In this document: positions 57,044-64,000 of the stretch, one piece after another
How positions within the stretch are numbered: the first letter of the stretch is position 1
How the letters are laid out: every line of letters begins with the position of its first letter
Assembly (NCBI RefSeq): GCF_025685565.1
Contig: NZ_JAGSYE010000001.1
Coordinates: forward strand, 1,922,001 to 1,986,000
Source of the DNA: Granulicella aggregans
Lineage (GTDB): Bacteria; Acidobacteriota; Terriglobia; Terriglobales; Acidobacteriaceae
DNA: 64,000 nucleotides
Direction: 5' to 3'
Notes under the pieces: generated by a model
Databases searched by the model: none
What the model saw: the letters and a program-made list of their open reading frames with translations, nothing else
What the model was told of the DNA's origin: nothing
Made by a program: the position numbers and the translations under genes

Positions 57044-58081
57044 TTATTTCGGCTTGGGAGCGTCGGCCTTCTTCATCTCGCGTAACTGGTTCAGCTGGTC
57101 GCCCAGTTTGGCGGGTGATGCCGGGCTGGGCTTGGCACCTGATGCTGCGCTGGGCTTGTCGCCGGGCTTTCCGGTGGGGATTGCCGGGAGGTCGATCCTG
57201 CCTGCTGTTGGTGCGACGTCGACAGGCTTGGGTTTTTCGGCTGGAGCTGCGTTGTTACCTTTCTCCGCACCCTTCTCCGCGCCCTCTCCCTCCTTGCCTT
57301 CCGGCTTCTTTCCGCCTTCCATATCGAGGGTCTCCGGACCTTTGGTTCCTGCGGGAGCTTCTAGGAACTGGACGAGCAGGGAGACGCGGCGGTTGGACGG
57401 ATCAAGTGGGTCGTTCTGGACGCGTAGCATCTCGTCGGCGTAGCCTCGGACCTGGTTGATCTGGTGCGGGCCGACGCCATCCTGCTGAAGCAGACGGCGG
57501 GCGGCGTTGGCGCGGTCAGAGGAGAGCTCCCAGTTGGAGTAGGTTGCGGTGGCGTTGCCCATGGGCTTGGCGTCAGTGTGGCCTTCGATCTGGAGGTGGT
57601 TCGGCAGCGGCGCAAGCTGCTTGGCGATGAGGCCGAGCAGCTCTTCGCCGGCGGGACTGAGTTTCGGGCTGCCGCTCTGGTAGAAAGTGCCATTCTTGCC
57701 TTCGATCAGCTCGATGCGCAGGCCTTCGTTGGTCATCTTGAGCTCAACCTGATCCTTGAGCTTGTCGAGTTCTTTCTGCTGGACGATGGCCTTTCTGATC
57801 TGCTCCTGCAGCTTCTCGACGCTCGTCTTGTCGATGACGACGGATGGGCCGCTGCCGAGGATATCGGTTCCCATCTGGCGGGAGGTTCCGCGCGGATCGT
57901 TGAAGTATCCGGCGATGGCCTTCTTCACCTGCGGGGTGGAGTTCATGAGCCAGAGCACGATGAAGAGCGACATCATGGCGGTGACGAAGTCCGCGTAGGC
58001 GACCTTCCACGCTCCACCGTGATGGCCTCCGTGGCCGCCCTTCTTTTTGATGACGATGATGGGTTGTACTGTCTCGCTCAT
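57044..58081 (-). CDS. motB: Flagellar motor stator protein MotB
   Basis: The 345-aa protein has one N-terminal helix preceded by a Lys/His/Gly-rich cytoplasmic end. The helix contains the proton-binding D31 in VAYADFVTAMMSLFIVLWL, the hallmark of MotB. An OmpA/MotB peptidoglycan-binding domain follows at about 140-240 (LQIEGHTDAKPMG at about 160-172, then QVRGYADEML). The Pro/Ala/Lys-rich C-terminus (about 250-345) is a linker with low complexity. It is directly downstream of motA (43 bases). No other flagellar gene is in the window. A related motor (TolR/ExbD-like) is less likely given the OmpA domain. Confidence 0.92.
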   Translation of the reverse strand: MSETVQPIIVIKKKGGHGGHHGGAWKVAYADFVTAMMSLFIVLWLMNSTPQVKKAIAGYFNDPRGTSRQMGTDILGSGPSVVIDKTSVEKLQEQIRKAIVQQKELDKLKDQVELKMTNEGLRIELIEGKNGTFYQSGSPKLSPAGEELLGLIAKQLAPLPNHLQIEGHTDAKPMGNATATYSNWELSSDRANAARRLLQQDGVGPHQINQVRGYADEMLRVQNDPLDPSNRRVSLLVQFLEAPAGTKGPETLDMEGGKKPEGKEGEGAEKGAEKGNNAAPAEKPKPVDVAPTAGRIDLPAIPTGKPGDKPSAASGAKPSPASPAKLGDQLNQLREMKKADAPKPK

Positions 58082-58124
58082 GGGGATGTATCGTCTCCGC
58101 GCTCAGGTGCAGGTGGTCCAGGGT

Positions 58125-59006
58125 CTACTCGCCGCCGCTGCTGCCGCTGTTGTCGGCGGCGCCCTTGCAGGCGGTCTCCATCTCATTGAAGGTTGGCCGG
58201 ACGTGCGCAGGGATGGCGCGGCGGGCCATCTCGATCGCGATGATGGGAGCGTTGCCCTTGAGGAACGAGAGCATCAGGACGCGCATGACGTGGAGGTACT
58301 CGTTGTGTGCGTCGGCGTTCTTGGTCATGTTGGCCGCCAGCGGACCCACGACGCCGTAGCAGAGCAGGATGCCGAGGAACGTTCCCACGAGAGCGGCAGC
58401 GACCTTCTTGCCGATCTCCTCCGGCGGCCCGCCGAGTGCGCCCATGGTGATGACGACGCCAAGCACGGCGGCGACGATGCCGAGGCCGGGAAGCGCATCG
58501 GCCACGGTGCTGAGCGCGGCGATGGGAGCGACGGCCTCGTGGTGATGGACCTCCATGTCGAGTTCCATCATCTGGTCCATGTCGAAGGGTTCGACGCCGC
58601 CGCTGATGGCCATGCGCAGGGTGTCGCAGACGAAGGCCTCCGCGTGATGATCTTTGAGGAAGTCGGGATATTTCTTGAAGATCTCGCTTTCGGACGGCTT
58701 TTCTACGTCGGCTTCTACTTCGATCAAGCCCTGGCGGCGGACTTTATTGAGGAACTCAAACATCATCTTGAGCGAGTCAAGATAGCGTTGCTTGCCGAAG
58801 GCTGATCCTTTGAGGACGCCGAGGACACAGGCGATCATGGCCTTGATAATGTGCAGGGGATTGGCGACGAGCAGGGTGCCGAGCGCGGCACCGATGATGG
58901 TCACGAACTCAGCTGGCTGTATGAGAACGGGGATCGGCCCATGTTCCATCAGGAAGCCGCCGAGTACTGCACCGAATACCACTACGAGGCCGACTATCGC
59001 GAACAT
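58125..59006 (-). CDS. motA: Flagellar motor stator protein MotA
   Basis: The 293-aa protein has four membrane helices (about 3-20, 30-50, 170-190 and 205-225) and the MotA signature with LPGLGIVAAVLGVVITMGALGG followed by KKVAAALVGTFLGILLCYG. It pairs with MotB to form the ion-driven stator that turns the flagellum. I use ATG 59006 with AAGGAGATCC upstream; the frame extending to 59360 is not supported. Its first 13 bases overlap the end of the GGDEF-like gene, so the three genes are coupled. Confidence 0.93.
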   Translation of the reverse strand: MFAIVGLVVVFGAVLGGFLMEHGPIPVLIQPAEFVTIIGAALGTLLVANPLHIIKAMIACVLGVLKGSAFGKQRYLDSLKMMFEFLNKVRRQGLIEVEADVEKPSESEIFKKYPDFLKDHHAEAFVCDTLRMAISGGVEPFDMDQMMELDMEVHHHEAVAPIAALSTVADALPGLGIVAAVLGVVITMGALGGPPEEIGKKVAAALVGTFLGILLCYGVVGPLAANMTKNADAHNEYLHVMRVLMLSFLKGNAPIIAIEMARRAIPAHVRPTFNEMETACKGAADNSGSSGGE

Positions 59007-60001
59007 GGATCTCCTTTTGCGGGAACGGAATGGCCGCTTCCATGGGTGACATGATTGCCGCCGGCGTAGACGCTGGCGTGCATGGCCTGCTGGGCTTCGT
59101 GCATGAGCCGGGAGAGCGTGTCTCCGGATGCGGCCTGCACCGCGCCGATGCTGGCGGTGAGGCTGATGCGGTCGCCCCACCAGCGGAAGTCGGCGGTGCG
59201 AGTCATGCCGGCGAGGTGGTGCGCGTGTTCCATCAGCATGTCGAGGGTGCGCTCGTGGGAGAGGACGAGGAACTCGTCGTTGCCCCAGCGGCCGATGATC
59301 TCCGAGGGCCGCAGCGCCTGGGCCAGCCGGTGTTCGACGATCTTCAGCATGGCTTCGCACGCATCACGGCCGTGAGTGCGGCGCATCTGCGCGGCCTGGT
59401 CGACGGTGATCCAGAGCAGGCCAAACTTCGTGCCGTTGGTCTTCCATTCGTGGAAGGCACCTTCGAGGCGCTCTTCGGTCTCGGGCTGACTGCGATGGAG
59501 GATGGGTGCTTCGCCGATCTCGCCGTGGGGAATCTCGTCGATCTCCTCGGCGGGGCGGAAGATAAGCACGGTCCCCAGACGCTTGCCGAAGGCGTCGCGC
59601 AGCGGCATCTTGCGCAGCATGGCAGGGAAGGTGTGGCCGAGGTGGTGTTTCATCTGGACCAGAACTGGCTTCGCGGCTTCGTCCTCTGCGGAGTCTTCGG
59701 GCCGGCCGTTGACCAGGTGCTTCTGGGTGTAGAGCTGTCCGGAGTACTTCGGCCCGGCGTACTCCTCTTTCGGGGCGGTGGCTCCCAGTGCGGGCTCAGT
59801 TCCGTGGCCGTCAGCGAGTTGGTAGAGGTCGCTGGGGCAGGCACGCGAGAGAACGTTCATGCGACGGTGGCCGGTGAGCGCCGACGCGGCTTCGTTCCAG
59901 TAGACGACGAGCGAGTGAGCATCGAGCAGCGCAACACCTTCGTCGAGGAGATCGAGCGTGGCCCCCAGCATCTCTATGCGTGTCGCAGAATCGACCATCA
60001 C
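58994..60001 (-). CDS. PAS-like sensor with degenerate GGDEF domain
   Basis: The 335-aa protein has a PAS-like N-terminal part (about 5-55, LLDEGVALLDAHSLVVYWNEAASALTG), a linker with a second PAS-like block around 120-150 (MLRKMPLRDAFGKRLGTVLIF), and a GGDEF domain whose signature reads GNDEF at 240-244 (GRWGNDEFL). The Gly-to-Asn change at the second position suggests reduced or absent cyclase activity, so it may act as a c-di-GMP or GTP-binding regulator. It overlaps motA by 13 bases, indicating control of the stators. GAGG precedes the ATG. Confidence 0.85.
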   Translation of the reverse strand: MMVDSATRIEMLGATLDLLDEGVALLDAHSLVVYWNEAASALTGHRRMNVLSRACPSDLYQLADGHGTEPALGATAPKEEYAGPKYSGQLYTQKHLVNGRPEDSAEDEAAKPVLVQMKHHLGHTFPAMLRKMPLRDAFGKRLGTVLIFRPAEEIDEIPHGEIGEAPILHRSQPETEERLEGAFHEWKTNGTKFGLLWITVDQAAQMRRTHGRDACEAMLKIVEHRLAQALRPSEIIGRWGNDEFLVLSHERTLDMLMEHAHHLAGMTRTADFRWWGDRISLTASIGAVQAASGDTLSRLMHEAQQAMHASVYAGGNHVTHGSGHSVPAKGDPCSR

Positions 60002-60107
60002 CGAAGTCCTCTCCCAGAGGCCTTATCGACCGGGGGGAGATGAACTTGACGTGGAAGAGATCGCGGTTCGGGAGCCGGGACGTAGGAGTTCTGTTTCGGC
60101 GGCTGGT

Positions 60108-62090
60108 TTACTGCTTGTCCTGCGACGCGGTCTTTGCGTCTCTTCGGACGTAAGCGAAGCTGACGGCCATCAGCAGCGCGCCTAGGCCGAGGAAGCTGGC
60201 GACGCGGTATCCCTGGCTGAGGCTGCGAACGTCGTAGAGGAAGGTCTTGAGGATTGCGATGACGAGAAGCCCCAACCCCTGCCAGCGAAGGAAGGCGCTG
60301 TGCTTCCAGAAGCCGACGGCGAGGAGACCGGCACCGTAGAGCATCAGGAAGGCGGAGATGGAGAGTGCGGTCTGGAGGGGAGTTTCTCCGCAGTAGTAGC
60401 AGGTGGTTCCGTGGGTCCAAAACGTTTCAATCTCGATGATTCCGGCCTGCAAGGCGATGAGATTGAGAGCAATGACGGAGATGCCGGCGAGTTGGAGCCA
60501 ACCGGGGAAGATGGAAGTGTGGTCGGTCTGCGTTCCGTATTCGGAAGATGGATCCGGCTTCAGGGCACGCAGAGATATCCAGGTTGCAATTGCAAAGGCG
60601 AGTATGCCCGCGGCTTCAGTGGCGAATCGCCGGTTGAATACTGCCGTGTGAATTGAGGAGTCCAGCCAGTAGGGAGTGATGATCAGACCAAAGAAGCCGA
60701 GCGCGAGCGCAAACGAGGCGAGGCGGCGAAGCATCCTATGGACGTTTGCGCCGGTTGGGTCGTCGTCTGATTCCGCCGGCGATAGGTGTGCTGAGACCCA
60801 GAGCAGCGCCACGCCCTCGGCGAGCCAGCCGATGGTGATCCATCTTCCGCTGGCTTTCAGAGGGATCGCTATGGTGACAAAGAGCACGGCCAGCGAGAGG
60901 TGCACTGCGCGGGCAGCGGCCGTCTGCATCCGGCTGAGAGCGGGGAGGCGCATCGCTCCCAAATAAATTGCAGCGAAGAGCAGGGACATCCATGGAAGCG
61001 CCGCGTGGTTGCCGGAGTCTTCGAGGACGGAGTAGAAGGCGAGCGACGCGAAGACAGCATTCGTAAGCGGGAGAAGAACGTCCGAGATTGGCTCGGCCTC
61101 GATCTTGGTAGCTGGTTCACGCGTCACCAGGCGGAGTGGCACCGTGAAGAAAGCGGCAAAGAAAAGGCCGATAAACACGCTGGTTGAGGCGAGCTGATCC
61201 GCAGTATAAAAGCGGCTGTACCAGCCGATGAAGTAGACGATGGTTCCAGGAAGAACGGCCATCAGGAGTCGTGACCAGGACTTCGAACGTGCTGCCGCCA
61301 GCCGGACGAGGACGATCGTTGCGACATCGAGCGTAAGCAGGTAGCTGAAGAGGAAGACCTGGTGATTGCCGCCCGTCGACAGCAGGATGGGTGTGACGAA
61401 GCCGCCCGCGATGGCGTAGGCCGCGAGGAGTTCCGACTGCTGGGCCCATGCCATCCAGGCGTTCCATATCGTGACCAGCAACATGAGCCCGAACGCGGCG
61501 TTGGCTGGGAGCAGGTGATAGAGCTGGAAGCTGGCCCAGAGTGAGAGATAGAGAACTCCCGTGCCGACCGCCTTCAGTGAGTAGGAGAACGCAGCGAACT
61601 CGCGGCGGCGAAAGCGTTCTGACCACACAACAATTCCTGCGCCAGCGATGAGGCCGATGAGGATGCGACCCATGGGACCGATCCAGTGGTTATCCATCGC
61701 CAGCTTCAGGAACCACGTCGCGCCGATGAGGATGGCGACGATGCCGATGCGGTTGAAGATCTGCGAGCCCAGGCGATCTTCGAGAGATCGAGGCGGCTTT
61801 GCCGGAACTGCCTCGCCCGGCTCGGGGGCTTCGTGGCCGACGCCGTAAGGCGCGTGAATTACGAATCTCGCCCGGGAGCCGGCCAACAACGGTGGCGGCG
61901 GTGGTGCGATGGCCGTTTCAACGGGGAGAGAGTGGATGTCGGCTATCGCCTGCTCGAGGGCGGCGACGCGCTCTGTGAGCAACCTGACCTGTAACCCTAG
62001 GTACTCGATGTCCTTTACGGAGGCACCCGAACCTGCATCAGATGGGAAGTCAGACGGGTTATCGGAGGGGGAAAGATCTTCCGGAGCCAT
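60108..62090 (-). CDS. DUF2339 multi-spanning membrane protein
   Basis: The 660-aa protein begins with a disordered Ser/Asp/Pro start, a short coiled coil at about 30-55 (VRLLTERVAALEQAIADIH) and a Pro-rich segment. About 14 to 16 membrane helices follow, starting at RIGIVAILIGATWFLKLAMDNHWIGPMGRIL. This matches the DUF2339 family, whose role in bacteria is unknown. It is divergent from the REC-Hpt gene with only 30 bases between the starts, so the promoters must overlap the coding sequence. Confidence 0.9.
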   Translation of the reverse strand: MAPEDLSPSDNPSDFPSDAGSGASVKDIEYLGLQVRLLTERVAALEQAIADIHSLPVETAIAPPPPPLLAGSRARFVIHAPYGVGHEAPEPGEAVPAKPPRSLEDRLGSQIFNRIGIVAILIGATWFLKLAMDNHWIGPMGRILIGLIAGAGIVVWSERFRRREFAAFSYSLKAVGTGVLYLSLWASFQLYHLLPANAAFGLMLLVTIWNAWMAWAQQSELLAAYAIAGGFVTPILLSTGGNHQVFLFSYLLTLDVATIVLVRLAAARSKSWSRLLMAVLPGTIVYFIGWYSRFYTADQLASTSVFIGLFFAAFFTVPLRLVTREPATKIEAEPISDVLLPLTNAVFASLAFYSVLEDSGNHAALPWMSLLFAAIYLGAMRLPALSRMQTAAARAVHLSLAVLFVTIAIPLKASGRWITIGWLAEGVALLWVSAHLSPAESDDDPTGANVHRMLRRLASFALALGFFGLIITPYWLDSSIHTAVFNRRFATEAAGILAFAIATWISLRALKPDPSSEYGTQTDHTSIFPGWLQLAGISVIALNLIALQAGIIEIETFWTHGTTCYYCGETPLQTALSISAFLMLYGAGLLAVGFWKHSAFLRWQGLGLLVIAILKTFLYDVRSLSQGYRVASFLGLGALLMAVSFAYVRRDAKTASQDKQ

Positions 62091-62120
62091 GGCTCCACTC
62101 TACTTGGGGCGGCGAAGAGG

Positions 62121-62981
62121 ATGCACTTGAAATCGCCAATTCGCGAGGAGTCGAGCTCGGCAATGATAGCCTTTGGGGAAAGTCTGCCAGAAAGACGGAG
62201 CGATCGATCTTTGCTGATCCTGGTCATCGACGACGATGAAGTGAGCCGCGAGCTGCTGACTCTGCTGCTCGAGGTAGAAGGATTTGTGGTGGTCTCGGCC
62301 GCGTCGGGCGACGAGGGGCTATCTCGGCTCCGCGACATGAACCCGCAGCCCGAGGTGGTGCTGACTGACCTGCAGATGCCGGGCATCTCCGGGGCGGAGC
62401 TTGCCAGCGCGCTGAAGGGCGTGCTGCCCACGAACGTTCCGGTGATCGCCATGAGCGGCAGCGACTCCCGCCCGCCAGGAACCCCTGTTGTTGCACCCGC
62501 GGGTTTAGACGGATTTCTGCTGAAGCCTTTTTCAGTCTCTGACCTCCGCGAGGTGATCTCCAGCGTAGGGCAGGAGAGGGTACAGAGTGTCTCCTCACAA
62601 TCAACACAAACTGCGGCTTCCGGCGAACAGGGTATTGCCGCGATCAACGAGGAGATATTTGGGAAATTGCAGGAGTTGATGCCACCTTCCCAGCTTGGCC
62701 AGATGTATGAGCTCTGCATCGCCGATTCGCGGAAGCGGCTGGACGCCATGCGCGAACTTCAGGCCGCGACCGATGACGAGGGCTACCGGCGTGAGGCCCA
62801 CGCGATCAAGGGTGGCGCTGGCATGATCGGAGCGGCGGAGATCTATGACCTGTCGGCCGCCGCGGAGCGCGATGGCCTTGGCGGAAGTGCAGGAACCAGC
62901 GGGGTTACGACGCTGCTGGATCAATTGTCACGCGCAACGGAGCGGCTAGAGCGTATCCTTGTGGAACGATTGCGCGGGTAG
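62121..62981 (+). CDS. REC-Hpt two-component phosphorelay protein
   Basis: The 286-aa protein has a receiver domain at about 31-150: acidic pocket DDDE (37-40), phospho-acceptor D83 in LTDLQMPG, and K135 in LLKPFS. A C-terminal Hpt domain has the phospho-His H227 in AHAIKGGAGM. This REC-Hpt order is used as a phosphorelay intermediate. The start is uncertain: ATG 62121 has GAAGAGG almost adjacent, and ATG 62163 has GAGGAG 12 bases upstream. It is followed by a NarL-type regulator, suggesting one phosphorelay; no histidine kinase is present. Confidence 0.9.
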   Translation: MHLKSPIREESSSAMIAFGESLPERRSDRSLLILVIDDDEVSRELLTLLLEVEGFVVVSAASGDEGLSRLRDMNPQPEVVLTDLQMPGISGAELASALKGVLPTNVPVIAMSGSDSRPPGTPVVAPAGLDGFLLKPFSVSDLREVISSVGQERVQSVSSQSTQTAASGEQGIAAINEEIFGKLQELMPPSQLGQMYELCIADSRKRLDAMRELQAATDDEGYRREAHAIKGGAGMIGAAEIYDLSAAAERDGLGGSAGTSGVTTLLDQLSRATERLERILVERLRG

Positions 62982-63052
62982 CGGACGCTCGCGCGAACGT
63001 GACAGATTCTGTTAGGTTCCTTGTCTATAGCTTCCCGGGAGAACAATCCATC

Positions 63053-63745
63053 ATGAAATCGATCGACCAGAACGGCGCTGCCTCCACGATCCGGATTGTA
63101 GTTGCCGATGACCACCCGGTTGTCCGTTTCGGGGTGAAGAACATTCTTACCAGCGGTGCTGGCTTTACCGTCGTCGGCGAGGCCGAAGACGGCGATGTCG
63201 CGATCACGGAGACGCTGGACAAGGAACCGGACATTCTTCTGCTCGACCTGCAGATGCCGCGGTTGCCGGGTCTCGAGGCGATGCGGGCGATCATGAGCCG
63301 CTCGCCACGCGTGAAGATCGTCCTGCTGACCAGCCTGATTTCGACGCAGCAGGTCATCGAGGCGCTGCAGATCGGCGCCCGGGGCATTGTTTTGAAGGAC
63401 GCTGTGTCTGGAGAGCTCTCGGAGGCGCTGCGGGCTGTCATCTCGGGCGACTACTGGATCAACGGGCAGCGCGTCGTGAATCTGCTGAAGGCGCTGCATG
63501 AATTGATGCAGAAGGCTGCCGCAGTTCCCGAACGCAAGACGTATGGCCTGACTCCGCGTGAACTTGAGGTTGTGACCTGCATCGTTGAAGGCTGCAGCAA
63601 CAAGGACATCGCCAAGCAGTTCAGCATCTCGGAGGAGACGGTAAAGCGCCACCTTTCGAATGTCTTCGACAAGACAGGCGTCTCGACCCGGCTGGAGCTG
63701 GCGCTGTTTGCGATCGCCCACAAGCTTGTCGAAATGGACCTGTAG
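63053..63745 (+). CDS. NarL/FixJ-family response regulator
   Basis: The 230-aa protein has a receiver domain (D19/D20 in VADDHPVVR, phospho-acceptor D65 in LLLDLQMPR) and a C-terminal LuxR-type helix-turn-helix (LTPRELEVVTCIVEGCSNKDIAKQF with the recognition helix ETVKRHLSNVF). ATG 63053 with GGGAGA ten bases upstream is preferred to the GTG at 62999. It lies 71 bases after the REC-Hpt gene and its cognate kinase is not in the window. Targets are unknown. Confidence 0.93.
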   Translation: MKSIDQNGAASTIRIVVADDHPVVRFGVKNILTSGAGFTVVGEAEDGDVAITETLDKEPDILLLDLQMPRLPGLEAMRAIMSRSPRVKIVLLTSLISTQQVIEALQIGARGIVLKDAVSGELSEALRAVISGDYWINGQRVVNLLKALHELMQKAAAVPERKTYGLTPRELEVVTCIVEGCSNKDIAKQFSISEETVKRHLSNVFDKTGVSTRLELALFAIAHKLVEMDL

Positions 63746-63787
63746 CCCGTTGTCCGAAGACGCGAGCGCGATTCGATAGAATTGCGT

Positions 63788-64000
63788 ATGAGCGAGTTTT
63801 CGGCGAATCACGAAGAGACCTACGACATGCTGGTGATCGGCGCGGGGCCGACCGGTCTTGCCTGCGCGATTGAGGCCAAGCGGGCCGGGTTCAAGTCCGT
63901 GCTGATCGATAAGGGCTGCCTGTGCAACTCGCTCTTTCACTATCCTGCGCACATGACGTTCTTCACTACGCCGGAGTTGCTCGAGATCGGCGATATCCCT
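63788..64000 (+). CDS. ypdA: YpdA-like FAD-dependent disulfide reductase, N-terminal part
   Basis: The first 71 codons show the FAD-binding loop VIGAGPTGLACAIEAKRAGF and the GCLCNSLFHYPAHMTFFTTP block typical of YpdA, the bacillithiol-disulfide reductase family. The frame runs off the right edge. The family is distributed wider than bacillithiol producers; its function here may be a related thiol or flavin reductase. Confidence 0.8.
   Translation, partial: MSEFSANHEETYDMLVIGAGPTGLACAIEAKRAGFKSVLIDKGCLCNSLFHYPAHMTFFTTPELLEIGDIP

Noticed and set aside
59007..59360. 118-residue N-terminal extension of motA
   Set aside because: It is Arg/His/Pro-rich shadow sequence inside the GGDEF-like gene; ATG 59006 has AAGGAG and starts the first MotA helix.
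58994..60001. Active diguanylate cyclase
   Set aside because: The signature is GNDEF, not GGDEF or GGEEF; activity cannot be assumed.
62921..63952. Antisense frame over the NarL regulator and ypdA start
   Set aside because: It lies wholly opposite two well-supported genes and has no recognisable domain.
1..64000. tRNA, rRNA, CRISPR array, insertion sequence or integrase
   Set aside because: I found no transposase or integrase motifs, no regular spacer array and no recognisable structural RNA by eye; a covariance-model search was not possible.

Overview
The window looks like a chromosomal segment of a soil acidobacterium (Terriglobia type, such as Granulicella, Terriglobus or Edaphobacter). 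This is inferred from gene content: two very large Oar-like TonB-dependent transporters with an N-terminal carboxypeptidase-regulatory domain, membrane-tethered winged-helix regulators (one with a WD40-like PD40 propeller), many Tat-exported sugar enzymes, GH43/GH92/GH5 glycosidases and high GC (one line I counted at 5101-5160 is 65%). I saw no rRNA, tRNA, CRISPR array or insertion sequence.

Layout. 1-12.4 kb: the tail of an unknown gene, a secreted GH43 arabinanase, then a plus-strand operon of two giant uncharacterised proteins (1508 and 1325 aa) and a GH5-like hydrolase, none with a signal peptide. 11.5-14.8 kb: a divergent pair made of an exported unknown protein and a winged-helix/TM/propeller regulator. 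Triple TTGAG direct repeats with an exact 11-bp period lie in front of both the giant-protein operon and the regulator, so the regulator probably controls both. 14.8-19.6 kb: a UPF0182 membrane protein and a secreted amidase. 19.7-32.8 kb: a minus-strand locus of TonB transporter, a GH92 alpha-mannosidase fused to a Ca2+-dependent PI-PLC, and a PaoABC-type periplasmic molybdenum aldehyde oxidoreductase, with a divergent regulator and paired palindromic operators.

32.9-40.6 kb: an aldo/keto reductase, then a candidate defence island. It has a patatin phospholipase divergent from a SLOG-four-TM protein, a soluble M48 peptidase with zinc ribbon, a second zinc-ribbon protein and a TIR-like/Sel1/TPR protein. 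GC falls to about 45% in the part I counted. This is my best candidate for an undescribed system, Thoeris-like in logic (TIR plus SLOG). 40.8-51.9 kb: sugar oxidation/isomerisation genes (two AP-endonuclease-2-fold isomerases, two Gfo/Idh/MocA oxidoreductases, cupin, beta-propeller, ApbE) around a second Oar-like transporter. 51.9-57.0 kb: an ABC exporter preceded by a 22-codon ORF, and a classical TonB receptor behind a small Cys/His/Met-rich exported protein. 57.0-64 kb: a GGDEF-like protein overlapping motA-motB, a DUF2339 membrane protein, a REC-Hpt protein, a NarL-type response regulator and the start of ypdA.

All family assignments are made by eye from motifs; no database search was run. 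Where starts were moved inward from the longest frame, the evidence gives the Shine-Dalgarno or signal-peptide reason.
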